This document shows, piece by piece, positions 1 to 13,917 of a DNA stretch of 64,000 bases. The position numbers and the translations under genes are program-made. Below the pieces are notes generated by a model. It did no database searches. It was given only the letters and a program-made list of their open reading frames with translations, and had not been told where the DNA came from. The stretch lies in contig CAKAKS010000039.1 of NCBI GenBank assembly GCA_916700875.1, forward strand, positions 10,283,544-10,347,543, given 5' to 3'. Every line of letters starts with the position of its first letter. The first letter of the stretch is position 1. Origin of the DNA: Sebastes aleutianus. Taxonomy: Eukaryota > Chordata > Actinopteri > Perciformes > Sebastidae.

Positions 1-76
1 GCAGCTGTACGAGATGTTCCAGCAGATCCTCAGCATCCGCAAGTTTGAGCACCAGCTGCTGTACAACGCCTGCCAG
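1..76 (+). CDS. cadps2: cadps2-like exon a (5' part outside window), pre-C2 segment
   Basis: The first base finishes a codon, then 25 codons follow (window residues 1-25), ending KFEHQLLYNACQ before donor GTGAGC at 77. This is the conserved helical, charged segment upstream of the C2 domain in CAPS proteins. The exon may begin upstream of the window, so only the 3' border is certain. It ends in phase 0, matching the next exon 16 kb downstream. Confidence 0.88.
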
Positions 77-256
77 GTGAGCTGCTACAGACACATGTGG
101 ACACATTTACACACTGTATATTTATTATTTCTCATTTGTAATACTTGTGCAACAGACTTCATGGCTGAATGATGAAGTAAATGCTGTGTGTTTTCAGCTG
201 TAGTTCCACTAATGTCCACTAGATGCTGCTGTAGGAAACTTTGACTGTATTGAAAT

Positions 257-1268
257 TAGGGCTGTCTATTTGAGTCTATTTAGAAGTAGAAGGAAGTTAC
301 CGCTTTTATTGTTGTAGTCTGAGTAACGGGACGTCATGTTCGTTTAAAAAAACAAACAAAGCCACAGTGAGCCGAAGCCATAGATGTATTATTAGAACAA
401 CAAAGCAGAAAACGGCAGAACCTGCACCCTCACATTTTAAATCCAACGTGGTAAACACTACACATACAGTAAAGTATGGAAACACTTTGTGTTTCAACAT
501 TGCAGGAAAAGTAGAGCTAGACATCACGGCTAAAGCGGCATGCTAACTCTGTCATGGACAGGAAACGTTATTGTATTACGGTAATGTTCGGTCAAGCCAG
601 CTGTCACTCTCATCTCCGTGGTCAAATCGTCCGACTCTACAACTGTAGAGCACCCATATACTGACACTTATGTTAAATGCATTCAAACGGCCCCGATGGA
701 GCTGACCATGGATGTATAAAGAGAACGGAGCTGACAGGAGAGCTCGAGACAGACTTGGAGAAGTTAGAGGAAGTATACACGTGTGACTACGTCCCGTTTT
801 CAAAATAAGGTGTTAACAAAGGGAACTGTACTGTATATACAAAATATAAATGGGGAAATAAGATTGATTAGATTATATCCACCGGAAGTATAAAACATTA
901 CATGTCCCTTATAAATTAAAAAGAAATTATCACTAATTTATGAGGGAAATGTCTTTATTCTTTGATTGTTGGGTAGCTGGAAAAAATAAAATAACTAATG
1001 CCTGACAATGACTGATTAATTTGACTTCAGGACATCTCTGGTTACATATTGGCATAAAATAAAACATTTTTGCTGTATTAAATTAGATATTTTCCAAAGA
1101 AAAAGTCGCTAGAAGTGTTTGATTCAATTTCTTCCAATGGAAGAAGTTGAATTCACAATAAATCTTAGTAGTGAATCGCAATACTTAAAAATCGCAATAC
1201 ATATTGAATCAGCACCCAAATATCGTGATAGTATGGAATCAGGAGATAGGTGAATCATCCCAGCCCTA
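257..1268 (-). mobile_element. Family B hAT-like non-autonomous element with 8-bp TSD
   Basis: The ends TAGGGCTG and CAGCCCTA are flanked by the exact 8-bp duplication ATTGAAAT (249-256 and 1269-1276), which fits the hAT pattern nTnnnnAn. Internal sequence is shared with 2938-3390, 19159-19624, 21298-21600 and 23740-24248. At 1012 bp it is the longest family B copy, though it appears to have lost bases near its left end. No transposase frame is visible, so it would need a transposase supplied elsewhere. Strand is nominal. Confidence 0.8.
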
Positions 1269-2432
1269 ATTGAAATATATGAAAATAAAACAAACTTCTT
1301 TCTACAAATACAAAGCCATAACATTTATTTAGTTTTAGATTTTTTTCTTTCCTTTTCTTCTCACCTCTCAGGCCGTCATACTGCCGCTGCCTCTTAACCA
1401 GAACAGATATTACTTAAAATACATTTGGATTATAAATGCATTGACTTTTGCCGGTTCCTCTTTGGGGCAAACAGCCTCATTAGCAACAGATTCTGTAGGA
1501 CATCATGAAGGTCTCAGAGTCTCAACACACTGCTGCTCAGTAATTAGACGGTCAGTGAATCTACACAGTGAGCTCCATCCAGACACTTATTTTCACCATG
1601 TTGGGGTGCTGACACGCACTCAGAGTGTTGATGAAGACTGTAGCATGAAGAAAGGGACTGAACGTACCTTGGACATGAGTTTTCAGGTTTACAGTGAGTC
1701 AGTGTTCAACAAATCAAATCAAATCAGAGTTACGGTCCTTCTGCTGCCTCTGAGGAAAAAAACATATGAGACACAAATTATTATTATTTAATCAAAAGCA
1801 ACGCTTTATGTGTTATGTGCGGAGGGGATTTCTTAAGCCTTTGAAACAGCCATTACACTATGTTAAGTTAATAATGACTAGTGCAGTTCCCTGTTCAGAA
1901 CAGGCTGACATTGCGCTTCCTTGGGTCCTGAGCAATACACTTTACTCGTAGTCAGAGAAGTCGGTCAAATACACAGTGGAGGTAATTTCCAAATAGCCGT
2001 ATCAGTCTCTTGCTTTGACATAACCACTGCTGTTATAAAGTAGAACATGGATCAGTCTGACACCGGGGAAATACAGTCTTGCTCGCGTGGGAAGAAACAC
2101 ACACAGGTCGCAGCTTACTCATGCGTTGTCGGGGGCTCGTGCCCGCTCGTGCCCGCTCGGAGCGTGGCGCCGTGGTCTGCCCGATGTGGATAACATGCTT
2201 GTCTCAGTCTGCACTGCAGAGCCCTGTAGCCCCGCCTCCGCTGCTGCACAGAGCGCTGTGTGCTTAAATAATGATTAATATTCAACGTGTTGCGTGTCTA
2301 AATTTCACCAAATTCAACACTGCACGTCCTTGGGTTCCTAGTAATACACCTGCAGAGTGTGAAGTAGATCAGATGAACAACTCTCGAGACGGTTCTTCCT
2401 TGCTGTATAGTTAGATATTAACCTAATAACTA

Positions 2433-2925
2433 GGGATGTGCGCAATTAGTCGACTAGTCGAATAAACTTTGCTACCCGGTTGCTGTGGTAGTCGGCACCA
2501 GAAATACTAGTCAGTTAAACACATTATCATTTTATTAATATGCACATTTAAATAACATATTGACATAGGCTGTCTTCACTGCTCTCCGCTCAGGTCTGAA
2601 CTCATCAGCAGATCCTGACTCACTTCCATCCCTTCGCGTTCCCGGCCCCCGCCTGTCACCACCTCCTGAAACTTTTTTATGCTAAATGCAGTACCTGTGA
2701 GGGTTTCTGGACAATATTTGTCATTGTTTTGTGTTGTTAATTGATTTTCAATAACAAATATATACATACATTTGCATAAAGCAACATATATGTCCACTCC
2801 CATGTTGATAAGAGTATTAAATCCTTGACAAATCTCCATTTAAGGTGCATTTTGAACAGATTAAAAAAATGTGTGATTCATTTTTGATTAACTGCGATTA
2901 TTAGGATACATGCTTAATCGGCCGA
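2433..2925 (+). mobile_element. Composite transposon fragments (TAGGGATGTGC element plus family A core)
   Basis: A segment starting TAGGGATGTGCGCAATTAG at 2433 is followed by a family A interior (about 2666-2925, including GCAGTACCTGTGAGGGTTTC). A family B piece then follows directly. The mosaic looks like nested or deleted insertions; exact borders are uncertain. Confidence 0.55.
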
Positions 2926-2937
2926 AAAATTATTACC

Positions 2938-3390
2938 ACGGAGATGAGAGTGACGGCCGGCTTGACCGCACGTTACTGCAATACAATAACGTTTCCTGTC
3001 CATGACAGAGTTAACATGCAGCTTTAGCCATGATGTCTAGCTCTACTTCTCCTGCAATGTGTGAAACCCAAAGTGTTTCCGTACTTTACTGTATGTGTAG
3101 TGTTTACCACTTTGGATTTAAAATGTGAGGGTGCAGGTTGTATCCACGCAGACCCTCTGCTGTTTTTCGGCTTTCTCATTCTAATAATACATCTATGGTT
3201 CCGGCTCACTGCGGCATTGTTTTGGCTTTTGAAACGAACATGACGTCACGTTACTACAACAATATAAGCGGTAAATTCCTTCTACCTACGCATAGACTCA
3301 AATGAAGCACTTAAATAAATTCTGGCATTAAAAAACAATTTCAAAATCCCCCCCCCAAAAAAAGAAGGTGAATACATAGATGAATCGAAC
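2938..3390 (+). mobile_element. Family B fragment, opposite orientation
   Basis: The sequence matches the family B interior in the orientation opposite to 257-1268. It contains a complete TGACGTCA palindrome at 3241-3248. Neither terminal CAGCCCTA-type end nor a target duplication is visible. Confidence 0.65.
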
Positions 3391-4937
3391 AGGGAACCAG
3401 TGTGAGAAAACTTGGGGAGGCTGAACGCCAGCTTGTTCCTTATCCCTCAAAATGTGGACATATCAAACCAAAGCTCTCTGCTTGGTTAGATACCAGCGGA
3501 GGGAAGACAGAAAATCTGTTCCTTTTGTTAATTTGGTTGAACAGACTTAAATGACATGTCCAGAAGTCTTTACAGTCTCTGAATACCACCCTATAGAGGA
3601 AACAGCGCGTCAGTAATCCTCAGTGAATCTCCTCTGCTGATTGTTTCCTTCGCTGTAACCGGCTCAGAACATAAATAGCTTCCATTTACAGATTGCTTCA
3701 CGGCCCATTGAGACATCATCCTCGCCTGTATAACAAGGAGAATGTGTCTGTTGCTAGGACAGATTCTATTATTGTCCCGCTTCATTAGAGGCCAGAATAG
3801 AAAGAAGAAGAAAGGCTGAAGGGGAGATGAGAGGGCTGAAATGAAAAGAAACAGGAGCTAACTCCATTTTTAAACTCTAACCTGTGTTTCCAGGGTTTCA
3901 TTATACTCTTGGCGCCTTGTTCTGCCTACAAAAACTATTCATCACAATTTGGATTTTCCAGTAACTTACAACGTGTAATTAAGCAATAAGCCATGAGAGG
4001 CTGTGATGTACAGTCCACGTCATGCCTAAAACCCCCTTAGCGGTTGTAAAATCACCATCTCAAATGGCTTTATTGCTTTTAGTACTAACTATCTAGAAAA
4101 ACAAACTGACAGACCGATAAACAGATTTATCGGTTTGCTGCTCAGACTCAAATCAAGGATGGCGTATGACTGCAGCTTCTACTTTAGTCATATGTCACAT
4201 TCACATTTTAACAACAACCTTCTTTTTTCAACTTTGAGCACAAAATTAAGTCTAAAAAATGTTGGCAAACAGTGTGGCTAAACAATTCAGTCAGGAAATG
4301 ACTCAAATAAATATGAAATATCATAGAAATGCCAAAATACACTGAAGGGGGGGCTTTAATTACCACAATTGAGATAAATATGTCACTTTCTTTAAAAAAA
4401 TCAAACAAACATGTATTCCTTTAAGATGTAGAGATGAGCTCTGAGACTCTGAGAGAGGCTGATATCCACGGACTGCAGCATTAACACCGAGGGAATCCTT
4501 CAGTCTGTCTGGATCCAATCTGTCAGATTGAGCCTGCTCACTGGCTCCTCTCCCTCTGGAACAGCACACTTAGACTGTCAGACTTTAACACATACCGCTT
4601 TACCACCATGAAGTTACACTTCAACCACACCTTGCTATATTAAGTATAACACATATATTCTGATCCTCCTCTCTGTCTGTTTGCCGACAGGGCTGTGTGG
4701 ACAAGTTACTGTTGCTTGACGTGTTGAGACTTGTTTCCTGATCTAATTAGTGACTCAAAAGACAACATATTAGAACGGACACCACATGGACACACTGACA
4801 CAAATTTCTTCACAGGACTGTGACTGATCATTTTTGGGCTCACATAGGATGGATTTCTTTCCTTTCTGTAGGAAATTTGGTTGTTTCACTCAGCTGCTTA
4901 AAGAATACAGTAGGTTTACAATTTTAAAAGTCTGTAT

Positions 4938-5650
4938 TAGGGCTGTCAAAGTTAACGCGATAATAACGCCATAATGCAAATTCGTTTTAACGCCACTAAT
5001 TTCTTTAATGCATTAACGCAACCTACGATTTTTAAGTTGTAGCGGACTCCGTCTTAAAGCTACAGTGAAGTGAAGATCCTGGCATCATATGAAACTAAAA
5101 AAACCTAAGGAATCCATTGGTACCAACCATGTCATACTAGCTTGTTGCGAAGGAGGTTAAATAACGCTCCAAATTTACACTACATTTTGGCGAGGAAAAA
5201 CTGGCATGGCCATTTTCAAAGGGGTCTCTTGACCTCTGACCTCCAGATATGTGAATGAAAATGGGTTCTATGGGTACCCACGAGTCTCCCCTTTACAGAC
5301 ATGCCCACTTTATGATGATCACATGCAGTTTTAGGGCAAGTCATAGTCAAGTCAGCACACTGACACACTGACAGCTGTTGTTGCCTGTTGGGCTGCAGTT
5401 TGCCATGTTATAGTTTGAGCATATGTTTTATGCTAAATGCAGTACCTGTGAGGGTTTCTGGACAGTATTTGTCATTGTTTTGTGATGTTAATTGATTTCC
5501 AATAATAAATATATACATACATTTGCATAAAGCAGCATATTTGTCCACTCCCATGTTGATAAAAGTATTAAATACTTGACAAATCTCCTTTTTAAGATAC
5601 ATTTTGAACAGATAAAAAATGTGCGATTAATTTGCGAAGGATCAGCCCTA
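4938..5650 (+). mobile_element. Family A hAT-like element, near full length
   Basis: It runs from TAGGGCTGTCAAAGTTAACG to ATCAGCCCTA (713 bp), the longest family A copy and my reference for the family. No matching 8-bp flanks were found (GTCTGTAT versus ATTAAAAC), and the right end is altered. It carries TGACCTCTGACCT at 5230-5242. No coding capacity. Confidence 0.7.
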
Positions 5651-5654
5651 ATTA

Positions 5655-5805
5655 AAACCCACCTTCTCGTGTCACTACTGGTTGCAAAAACCAAGATGGC
5701 AAGGGTCAAAATGACGAAATCGAGGCTTCAGAACTGCAGTCCACAAACCAATGGATGACATCATGGTGACTATGTCCACTTCTTATATACAATCTATGAA
5801 TATAG
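5655..5805 (-). repeat. Dispersed repeat related to 44790-45415
   Basis: It shares GGTTGCAAAAACCAAGATGG-type sequence and the CTTCTTATATACAATCTATG-like end with the dispersed repeats at 16185-16615 and 44790-45415. It lies directly after the family A copy. Confidence 0.5.
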
Positions 5806-6565
5806 CACAGTTCTCGACGGGCTCACGTGTTGTGTTTACCGCCACTGAAGAGGAATAAATCTTGTTCATGTATAACGTTGTTTTTCCACTGCTGTTTTTC
5901 AAGCTTGGTAATGCTAACTCTACCAGCAGCTTTGTGTGAGAGGAACAAACTGGTACTACAGTCGTTGGATGTTAGAAGTTAGGTCAAGAGCTTGTGCCCT
6001 TTTCTATCCGTCAGCCATCAATTGAAAGAGGAGATGGTGAAAAGGAGCCAATTCGTGAGGCTTGGAAGCAACATGGAACCAAAGCCTTTAGCTATAGGCT
6101 AATTAACCCTCAGGGCTCCAGTCAGACAGTATTCTGCTCTTTATACTTGGATTAATAGACCGCCGAGTCCGATTTTTGCATATTTTGTCACGGTTAGAGA
6201 GGGGCAATAAGATTTACTGTGTTCATGAGAGCAGTGTATTTGATCAAGTTGCTGTTGTGCTATTTATATTAATTTTCTGTCATCCCTGAGTTCATGAGTT
6301 GTGAGAGTAAAAGAAAAAAAGATCATCGGAGGACTGTCTCTTTATCAAAATAGCACATTTATTAAAAATGAAGATCCTTCAACTGAGAACAGATGAGGAG
6401 GATAAAAATACCAGCTGAATCAGAGAGATGTACACCTCTCTGTGAGTGATGGGAAAGATGGAGGGAGATAAAAATAGAAGAGAGGAGGACCAGCAGCTGA
6501 AGAGGGAGGGAGAGTCCAGGTGTTCAGATCATCTGGTCTCTGAGGATGAACAGCAGTGACTGTCC

Positions 6566-6567
<2 letters not shown>

Positions 6568-6599
<32 letters not shown>
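6568..6599. repeat. (GT)n microsatellite
   Basis: Pure dinucleotide run of about 32 bp. Confidence 0.95.
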
Positions 6600-6898
6600 G
6601 ATCTATTATCCAAAATCTCTGGAGATATTTCTTCCATTGTGATTTCAGAAGTCTTCAATACAACAACTCTCAATATTACACGGGATAATTAAAGGAAAAA
6701 CTTTCAAGAAAGACCTCCTCTCTGCAGATTCAGTGGATATTTCACTACAAATCACTCTGTTAGTCGGTGGAAACTTTATTTCTGAGGAAGGAACATTGTT
6801 CCGCTGAAAATTAAAGTGCTGTCCGGTAAATATAAAACAAGTGTTAAAGTCTAATGTTGCAATGGAGTCAGTTGTGTTGTTTTAGCCTATATTTGTTT

Positions 6899-7281
6899 TG
6901 GGGCTGTCAAAGTTACCGCGATAATAACGCGTTAATGCAACTTGCAATTTTTAGGCTTTTAAAGCCAGAGTGAAGCTACTGGTATCATAATAGCATTTTT
7001 TTAATGCTAAATGCAGTACCTGTGAGGGTTTCTGGACAATATTTGTCATTGTTTTGTGTTGTTAATTGTTTTCCAATAATAAATATATACATTCATTTGC
7101 ATAAAGCAGCATATTTGCCCACTCCCATGTTGATAAGACTATTAAGTACTTGACAAATTTCCCTTTAAGGTACATTTTGAACAGATTAAAAATGTGCGAT
7201 TGATTTGCGATTAATAATAATTAACAATGCACAATCATGTGATTAATCACGATTAAATATTTTAATTGAGGGGCAGCCCTT
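6899..7281 (+). mobile_element. Family A element with internal deletion
   Basis: The left end (GGGCTGTCAAAGTTACCGCG) and right end (GGCAGCCCT) are present, but the interior is reduced to about 380 bp. The central part containing the DR1-type motif is missing. Confidence 0.65.
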
Positions 7282-8818
7282 AATGGTTTTTTTTTCCGTT
7301 ATCACGCAGTCCTAGTAAATGTAGTGTCTTTGAGCAGAACGCTGAACCCCAAATTGCTCTCGAGTGTTTGTGGACACATTTCTGGAGCAGTCTGAGTTGG
7401 TTCATCACCTGCTTTACATTTACTTGACAATCCTTCCTCAAACCTCTCCATGCTACAGTAGCAGAGTACCAAAGCACTGGTATTCAGGCTTAGTTTGACA
7501 GATTTCACACAACCTCAACCGCACCAAACAGGTTCGTTGTGAACGCAGCCTGAGGCACGCATTGTTTAGTCCAATATTCTCAGGTGTTTTGGCCCGTTTG
7601 GTTCTTTTATTCATGGATCTTATAGCCAAGAACAGGCGCCCTGCTCGGCTCGGCTGAGGAGGGGTCCATTGATTTCTGTTTTGGTTCTGTCTGCGTGTCG
7701 TCTCTCATTAGCTATAGAAGCAGGTAGATGAAGCTCTAATAAATTACCAGCAGCTCCAGGCTGCAGCGACAGCGAGCTCTGTCTGAAAATCTGCTGTCTG
7801 CCCCTGAGCTGCTGCTTTCTTCTTCTGTGGTGTTTCATTTTCCTCTCAGTCTCAGCTGAATCGCCACATCTTTTTTCCCCCCTTCCGTCCTTCTTGCTGT
7901 AATTGATGGCGGGATGTAATTGTGTCTTTTCTCTGTCAGTCTTTCATCTCTTTGTCAGATGACTGGTCTGTGATCAGCTGTGTTTGTGCACAGCAGGACG
8001 CACAGTTTGTAATAAGATGGCGGTTTAACAATGGGGGCTTTTCACTTTGATACTGACGCTGTTACACAAATGAAATATCTGAGGATGATTGCTGAAATGC
8101 TGATATGTCTGGGTACAGTATTTACCTCATTGGTTTTCTATTCATATCAAGTTTTCAATATTTTTATCACAATGAAGTGAGGTCACTTCTCTTGAATTTC
8201 ACTGTAGTTCTGTAGATTTCTCTTCAGCAGTAATATTAGTACAAGAATGCTGTTCTTTTCTCCATTTGACAGCGTGAGGTCACTGTGAAAGACATGAATG
8301 GATGAATGGACTCCAGGATGAATCATCAGCCGAAATTAAGCTGAAAAAATCTGCTGCATTGACAAAAAAAAGGTCACATAACAGAGAAGCCAACTATGAG
8401 TCTCGGAGAGCATTGCTGTAAGAAACATCCAGTCAGATTCTTTCGCCATGCAGCTAAAGTTGAACTTGAAGTTGTACAACCCTTTATATTTTCTGCTCTC
8501 TTTATTTCTGATCGCAGTGACAAAGCTCTCTGAATATTCTGGTGTAGTGTTTCCTCCAGAACTGAGCAGCACGGTGCCAGATCACGCTGGGTCGGTTTCC
8601 ACTGACTGTTTGTGCCTTTTTGTAAATGTGAAAGACACTGAGTCATTGCTAATCCACTGTAAATGAGCACGGATTTGAAGGACACATATTCATCAAAGAG
8701 AACAAAAGTAACTTGTTGCTTTGGTTCATTAATATTGAGGTGTAATATGCAGAATGTGCACAATTTTAATCATCCAAGGACGGTTTGTGATCATTTAAAA
8801 CAAATGATTTGTCATAAC

Positions 8819-9321
8819 TAGGGCAGTCAAAGCTAACGCAATAATAACGCATTAACGCAAATTAATGTTATGTTCTATGGGTACCCACGAGTCTCCTCTT
8901 TACAGACATGCCCACTTTATGATAATCACATGTAGTTTGGGGCAAGTCATAGTCAAGTCAGCACACTGACACACTGACAGCTGTTGCTGCCTGTTGGGCT
9001 GCAGTTTGCCATGTTATGATTTGAACATAATTGTTAATGCTAAATGCAGTACCTGTGAGGGTTTCTGGACAATATTTGTCATTGTTTTGTGTTGTTAATT
9101 GATTTCCATTAATAAATATATACATATGTTTGCATAAAGCAGCATATTTGTCCACTCCCATGTTGATAAGAGTATTAAATATTTGACAAATCTCCCTTTA
9201 AGGTATATTTTTGAACAGATAAAAAATGGGATTAATTTGCGATTAATTGTGATTAACTATGGACAATCATGCGATGCATACATTAATCAGAATTAATTAT
9301 TTTAATCGATTGACAGCCCTA
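8819..9321 (+). mobile_element. Family A hAT-like element with 8-bp TSD
   Basis: The ends TAGGGCAGTC and GACAGCCCTA are flanked by exact 8-bp GTCATAAC (8811-8818 and 9322-9329), matching the hAT nTnnnnAn pattern. It is 503 bp long and lacks the family's DR1-containing left-centre segment. Confidence 0.85.
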
Positions 9322-9649
9322 GTCATAACGCTCAAAACAAGGCTTTTTTTTGAGAGTTCCCCGAAAAGTTGATATTTAGATTCTTCCTTTGATCATGTAT
9401 GATGCATGTCGGCAGAGGTAAGAGACCTCTAGTTCTGTTCAGTTCAGCACATTAAGTAAGCAACATGAAGGTTTGTTTACACTGAACGCAACCTATTTTT
9501 GAAAATTTTCTCCAGTTTCTTTCCTTTCTCCTCCCATCTGTGTACATTAATGGGATGAAACAACTTCAAGAAAAGGTTTGGTTACAGCAGAAAGAAATGA
9601 ACTCATGTGTCTTTGCTAAATATTTGGTTTTACAGTCTAAGTGACTATA

Positions 9650-9790
9650 CCAAAGAGAATAGAAGCAAAGCGATGAGACACCGGCGCTTTTTTGACAACA
9701 GACGCTAGATGGCGTTGCGGTAGCGCTGCCGCCATTTCGGACTGAAAATGCCAATGAGTCTGTGGCCATGGATGTATAAAGAGACATCTG
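9650..9790. repeat. Dispersed repeat segment ending CCATGGATGTATAAAGAGA
   Basis: The tail CCATGGATGTATAAAGAGA also occurs within the family B copy at about 708-725, and a near match occurs at 25891, so this is a moving module. Borders are approximate. Confidence 0.45.
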
Positions 9791-11560
9791 TAAATCAGAG
9801 AATCATTTTTTTAGGTAAATCAACTTCCCAGTAGGAACACTTAAACAGCCCTCATTTAAATCATGATGTCCTAAAAGTTGTTAAATGAACTAACAGCTGA
9901 ATCCAGAGTTATTTTCCTCGACATAATGAACGTGCATCAGACCCACGGGACCGCACCGCCCTGCACGCTCAAATGACATATCCGGTTCTGCCAGCTTCCT
10001 GCTAGCTGTATGCGGCTGTAAAAATTGATATATTGGCTGTAATTCATCACTTTTATTATCTTATAATACACCCATGGGCTGTATGCTGTAAGCCTGCACC
10101 GTGGTGGATGTATTAACGTCTCTGTTCCCAAACAACCGGCTATCGGCCAGTAGCTAGTAGTGCTAGTAGCATGACATCAACAGAATTTAATGGAGTTGTA
10201 GGCTATTTACTAACACGCAGGGCAAAAGCACAGGACACAACCTCCTAAACATCCATGGTCTGTGGTCTATTGAACATCCATTTTGGAGATCATTGACATG
10301 ATTTAGATTGCTCTCAAAATCTGTGTGAGAAAGAAGGACAAATACACCAAAGGATGCAGGTAAAAACATTTTGGTACATTAATTTTAAATGTACATGCAC
10401 CAGTGCATGTACACACCAACACCTTGAGGTTTGAGGGCTCCATCCCCTGTTCTGCAGCTCAGTAGCTTCAGAAAGGAACTAACGGTCTGCCCTTTAAAAT
10501 TGAGAGCATGATCGGAGTGTGTTATAGTGCTGCTTACCGGACACATTCCTCCATGTATTTTTAAGTCAGTGTGTAACAGGTTGTGGGTTCAGCCTCTCTG
10601 ACATGTTGCAGAGACTTTAACAGAGTCACATGAAGGCTGGTTGTCATAGAAATGCTCTGTGAGGCAGAATTAGAAAGGCTGCCAACAAAGACCGAGTCTA
10701 ATAGAAGTCATGGTAACAAAACCAGCATGTACTCTGATCTTTGTGTGTGTGTGCCCGTTAATTTTAGTACATGCAGCCAAACTGTGGGTGTCAGTAGTCG
10801 TCTCTCATCCTCTTACAGGGGAGGAAATGAATCAACAGCAGATCAAGTGAATTTCAGATCTATTAAATACTGTATAACTCAGCTGATTGAAACGTGTTGT
10901 GTAGAGGGAGTTTGATCAGCGGTGGACATATTGTGAGCTCTGTTATCTCAGTAAAGTTGAATAGATTTGACTCTGTAAATAACCAGAGACACAACCAGGA
11001 ATGTAAAGTAACAGCGTGCAGCAGTTGTTTTTCTGACCACGAAAAGTTAATCACACTCCTGACTGACACATGAGCTCAGATAAACTAAACCAGTAATACT
11101 TTCATCATCAGTATCTAGAGACTCCATTCAGTCAGCCGTATTAACAATCAGGAAGTTTCCATCTACCTGTTTAAGGTAGAGAGAAGATGAAGAGAAGATG
11201 ATGGAAATAGATTTAGCAAATGACAGATGTGGCACAACCTCCAATTCCTCTTTATTATTACGTCATTGTAGTGCTGCATTGTTACATTTCTTCAGGATAT
11301 AAAGAACAAAGAAGGTGGCTGAGAAAAAAGTAATACCCACATAAAAGTAGTAGATGGAGACACACACTGATTCGCAGTTTATTTTGAGGACGTTTTGGAA
11401 ATCTAGTTGGAAATTAACTGAAATAATTAATTGTGTGTTGTATATTGTTTTAAGTTTGCCAAGTTTACAGTTGCAGGAAACTGAAACAAGATCAAAAAGA
11501 AAGAAACGTCCTCAAAACAAAGCTAAATAACACAAAGTGAATAAAAATAACTAAATACAA

Positions 11561-12232
11561 GTGCTGTCATTCGATTAAAATATATATATTTTTTTAATTT
11601 AATTTTTTTATCTGTTCAAAATGTACCTTAAAGGGAGATTTGTTAAGTATTTAATACTCTTATCAACATGGGAGTGGACAAATATGCTGCTTTATGCCAA
11701 TGTGTGTATATATTTGTTATTGGAGATCAATTATCAACACAAAACAATGACAAATATTGTCCAGAAACACTCACAGGTACTGCATTTAGCATAAAAAATA
11801 TGCTCAAATCATAACATGGCAAACTGCAGCCCAACAGGCAACAACAGCTGTCAGTGTGTCAGTGTGCTGACTTGACTATGACTTGCCCCAAACTGCATGT
11901 GATTATCATAAAGTGGGCATGTCTGTAAAGGGGAGACTCGTGGGTACCCATAGAACCCATTTTCATTCACATATCTGGAGGTCAGAGGTCAAGGGACACC
12001 TTTGAAAATGGCCATGCCAGTTTTTCCTCGCCAAAATGTATCTTAAGTTTGGAGCGTTATTTAACCTCCTTCACGACAAGCTAGTATGACATGGTTGGTA
12101 CTAATGGATTCCTCAGGTTTTCTAGTTTCAGCTTTAAAACTGAGCCTGTTACAACCTAAAAAACACAAGTTGCATTAATGCGTTGAAGAAATTAGTGGCA
12201 TTAATACGAATTTGTGTTAATGCGTTATAGAA
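11561..12232 (-). mobile_element. Family A element, reverse orientation
   Basis: It is in reverse order relative to 4938-5650. It retains GCTGTCATTCGATTAAAA at one side but has lost the far terminus. It carries AGGTCAGAGGTCA at 11979-11991. Confidence 0.7.
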
Positions 12233-13640
12233 TAAGTTAGAATATGTGATTTTTCCGTAATAAAATGTCTAAAAACTAAAACTGTTAGATATTTTGTTGG
12301 GTTGTTTACTTACATTATCCCAAATATTTCCAACAATCTTCAAACCTGAGAAATCTGTAATTTTAATCAAGGTAACTTTTGATTTCGTTTGGTTGTTAAT
12401 GGCGTCTTTTTATCCTCTTTGTGCATGCGTCAGCGTTAAGGTTGTCTGCCAGAAGAGGTCATAAATTTACTTTTTATCCAGTTTCAAGCCACATCGTTAC
12501 GATGCACTTTTTTGGATCTTGGTGCTTTTAACTCTATATTTTAACTAGATGATGGATTTTAGTCATCGGACTTCTGGATCTGAAGTTATCAGAGAAACAA
12601 GCTGAGCAAACGTTGGCGGCAGCTCGGCTTGCAGCCCGGCTTGCAGCCCCTCCGGGATTTGAATCAGTTTGCTTTAGAGAGGAGGAGACCTCTGTGGTAA
12701 AAAACCTCCTAAACAATGAACACTGAAGGAATCCTAACTACTCCCATGATCCCACGCTGCTTCACCACATCACCAAACTTGTTATTGCTTTGATTGAGAG
12801 AACCCCAGTGGCAGAAAACGACATATTGTGCATTTGATAATATATTTATCATTTAAGCATAAACACGTTTTGACCTCCACCACCACTGTCAAACACTGAT
12901 GCCTCTCTACAGGAGATAAACACTTACTAAGTAATGAGAAAAACAATAAAAACATGGAATTTAACAGTGTATCTGTCAGACGTGTGCACGTTGGGTTGAC
13001 CTCCATCACTCTGATAATGAATTCCTTTCTCGTCCTCACAGTGTTGAGTTAATTAGGACTCAGTGATCAGCAGACTTCACCAGCAACGACTGCAGAATAA
13101 CTAAACATGTCATACACAGTTTTCCTCTCTCGATGTCAGATTCTCTGCATGTGGATCCACTCCACCAGCTTTCTGATACATTTTGTTGACTGAACAGTGT
13201 CAGCAGAAACAAAACCTGTCAAATCATCCATGAACTAATTTCCATCTCTGAGCAATTAGTGCAGGCGGGTGTCAGCCCCAACAGGAAGTGGTGACATGAA
13301 GTGACAGCGACGATATTATTTCATTAAATAACTAAATAATATATGAAATAACTATTTTTTAAATAGCTCCACTGCTGAAGTTGTCATTCTTCCCTTTTCG
13401 GATGCTAAACTACTAATATTCAATCTCTAACTTCTTTTTGTGTCAGGTCATTGAGTCATGACATCTATTGTTGACATTTTAGCCACACTAGCAGCATCTA
13501 TAGATGGTAATGATGGTCTGTGGCTTAGTTGATCCACCACTTTGTTCCAGACTGTACGGTGGCTGAGAAGGATTGAACGACTTCAAAAGCCACAATGTGA
13601 AATAATAGCTGGTCCGTTTCATTGTCAATGTTGTTGCTCA

Positions 13641-13917
13641 CTTCCAGTTTTGCATTTGTGTTGTGTCTTTTGCATTGGTGTTGTGTCTTTTGCATTGGCC
13701 TTGTGTCTTTTGCATTGGCGTTGTGTCTTTTGCATTGGCCTTGTGTCTTTTGCATTGGCGTTGTGTCTTTTGCATCGGTGTTGTGTCTTTTGCATTGGCC
13801 TTGTGTCTTTTGCATTGGCGTTGTGTCTTTTGCATCGGCATTGTCTTTTGCATCGGCGTTGTGGCTCTTCTATTGGCATGGTGGCTTTTGCATTGGCTTT
13901 GTGTCTTTTGCATTCGT
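13641..13917. repeat. 20-bp minisatellite (about 13-14 units)
   Basis: The unit is TTGTGTCTTTTGCATTGGNN, exactly 20 bp through most of the array. The last two bases alternate CC and CG, hinting at a 40-bp higher-order unit. Degenerate 18-20-bp units close the array. Because 20 is not a multiple of three and the unit lacks stops, several frames on both strands stay open. These are not genes. Confidence 0.95.

Noticed and set aside
8374..8763. 129-codon minus-strand frame
   Set aside because: No resemblance to any family I know; AT-rich, with no supporting context. A random open frame of this size is expected in 64 kb.
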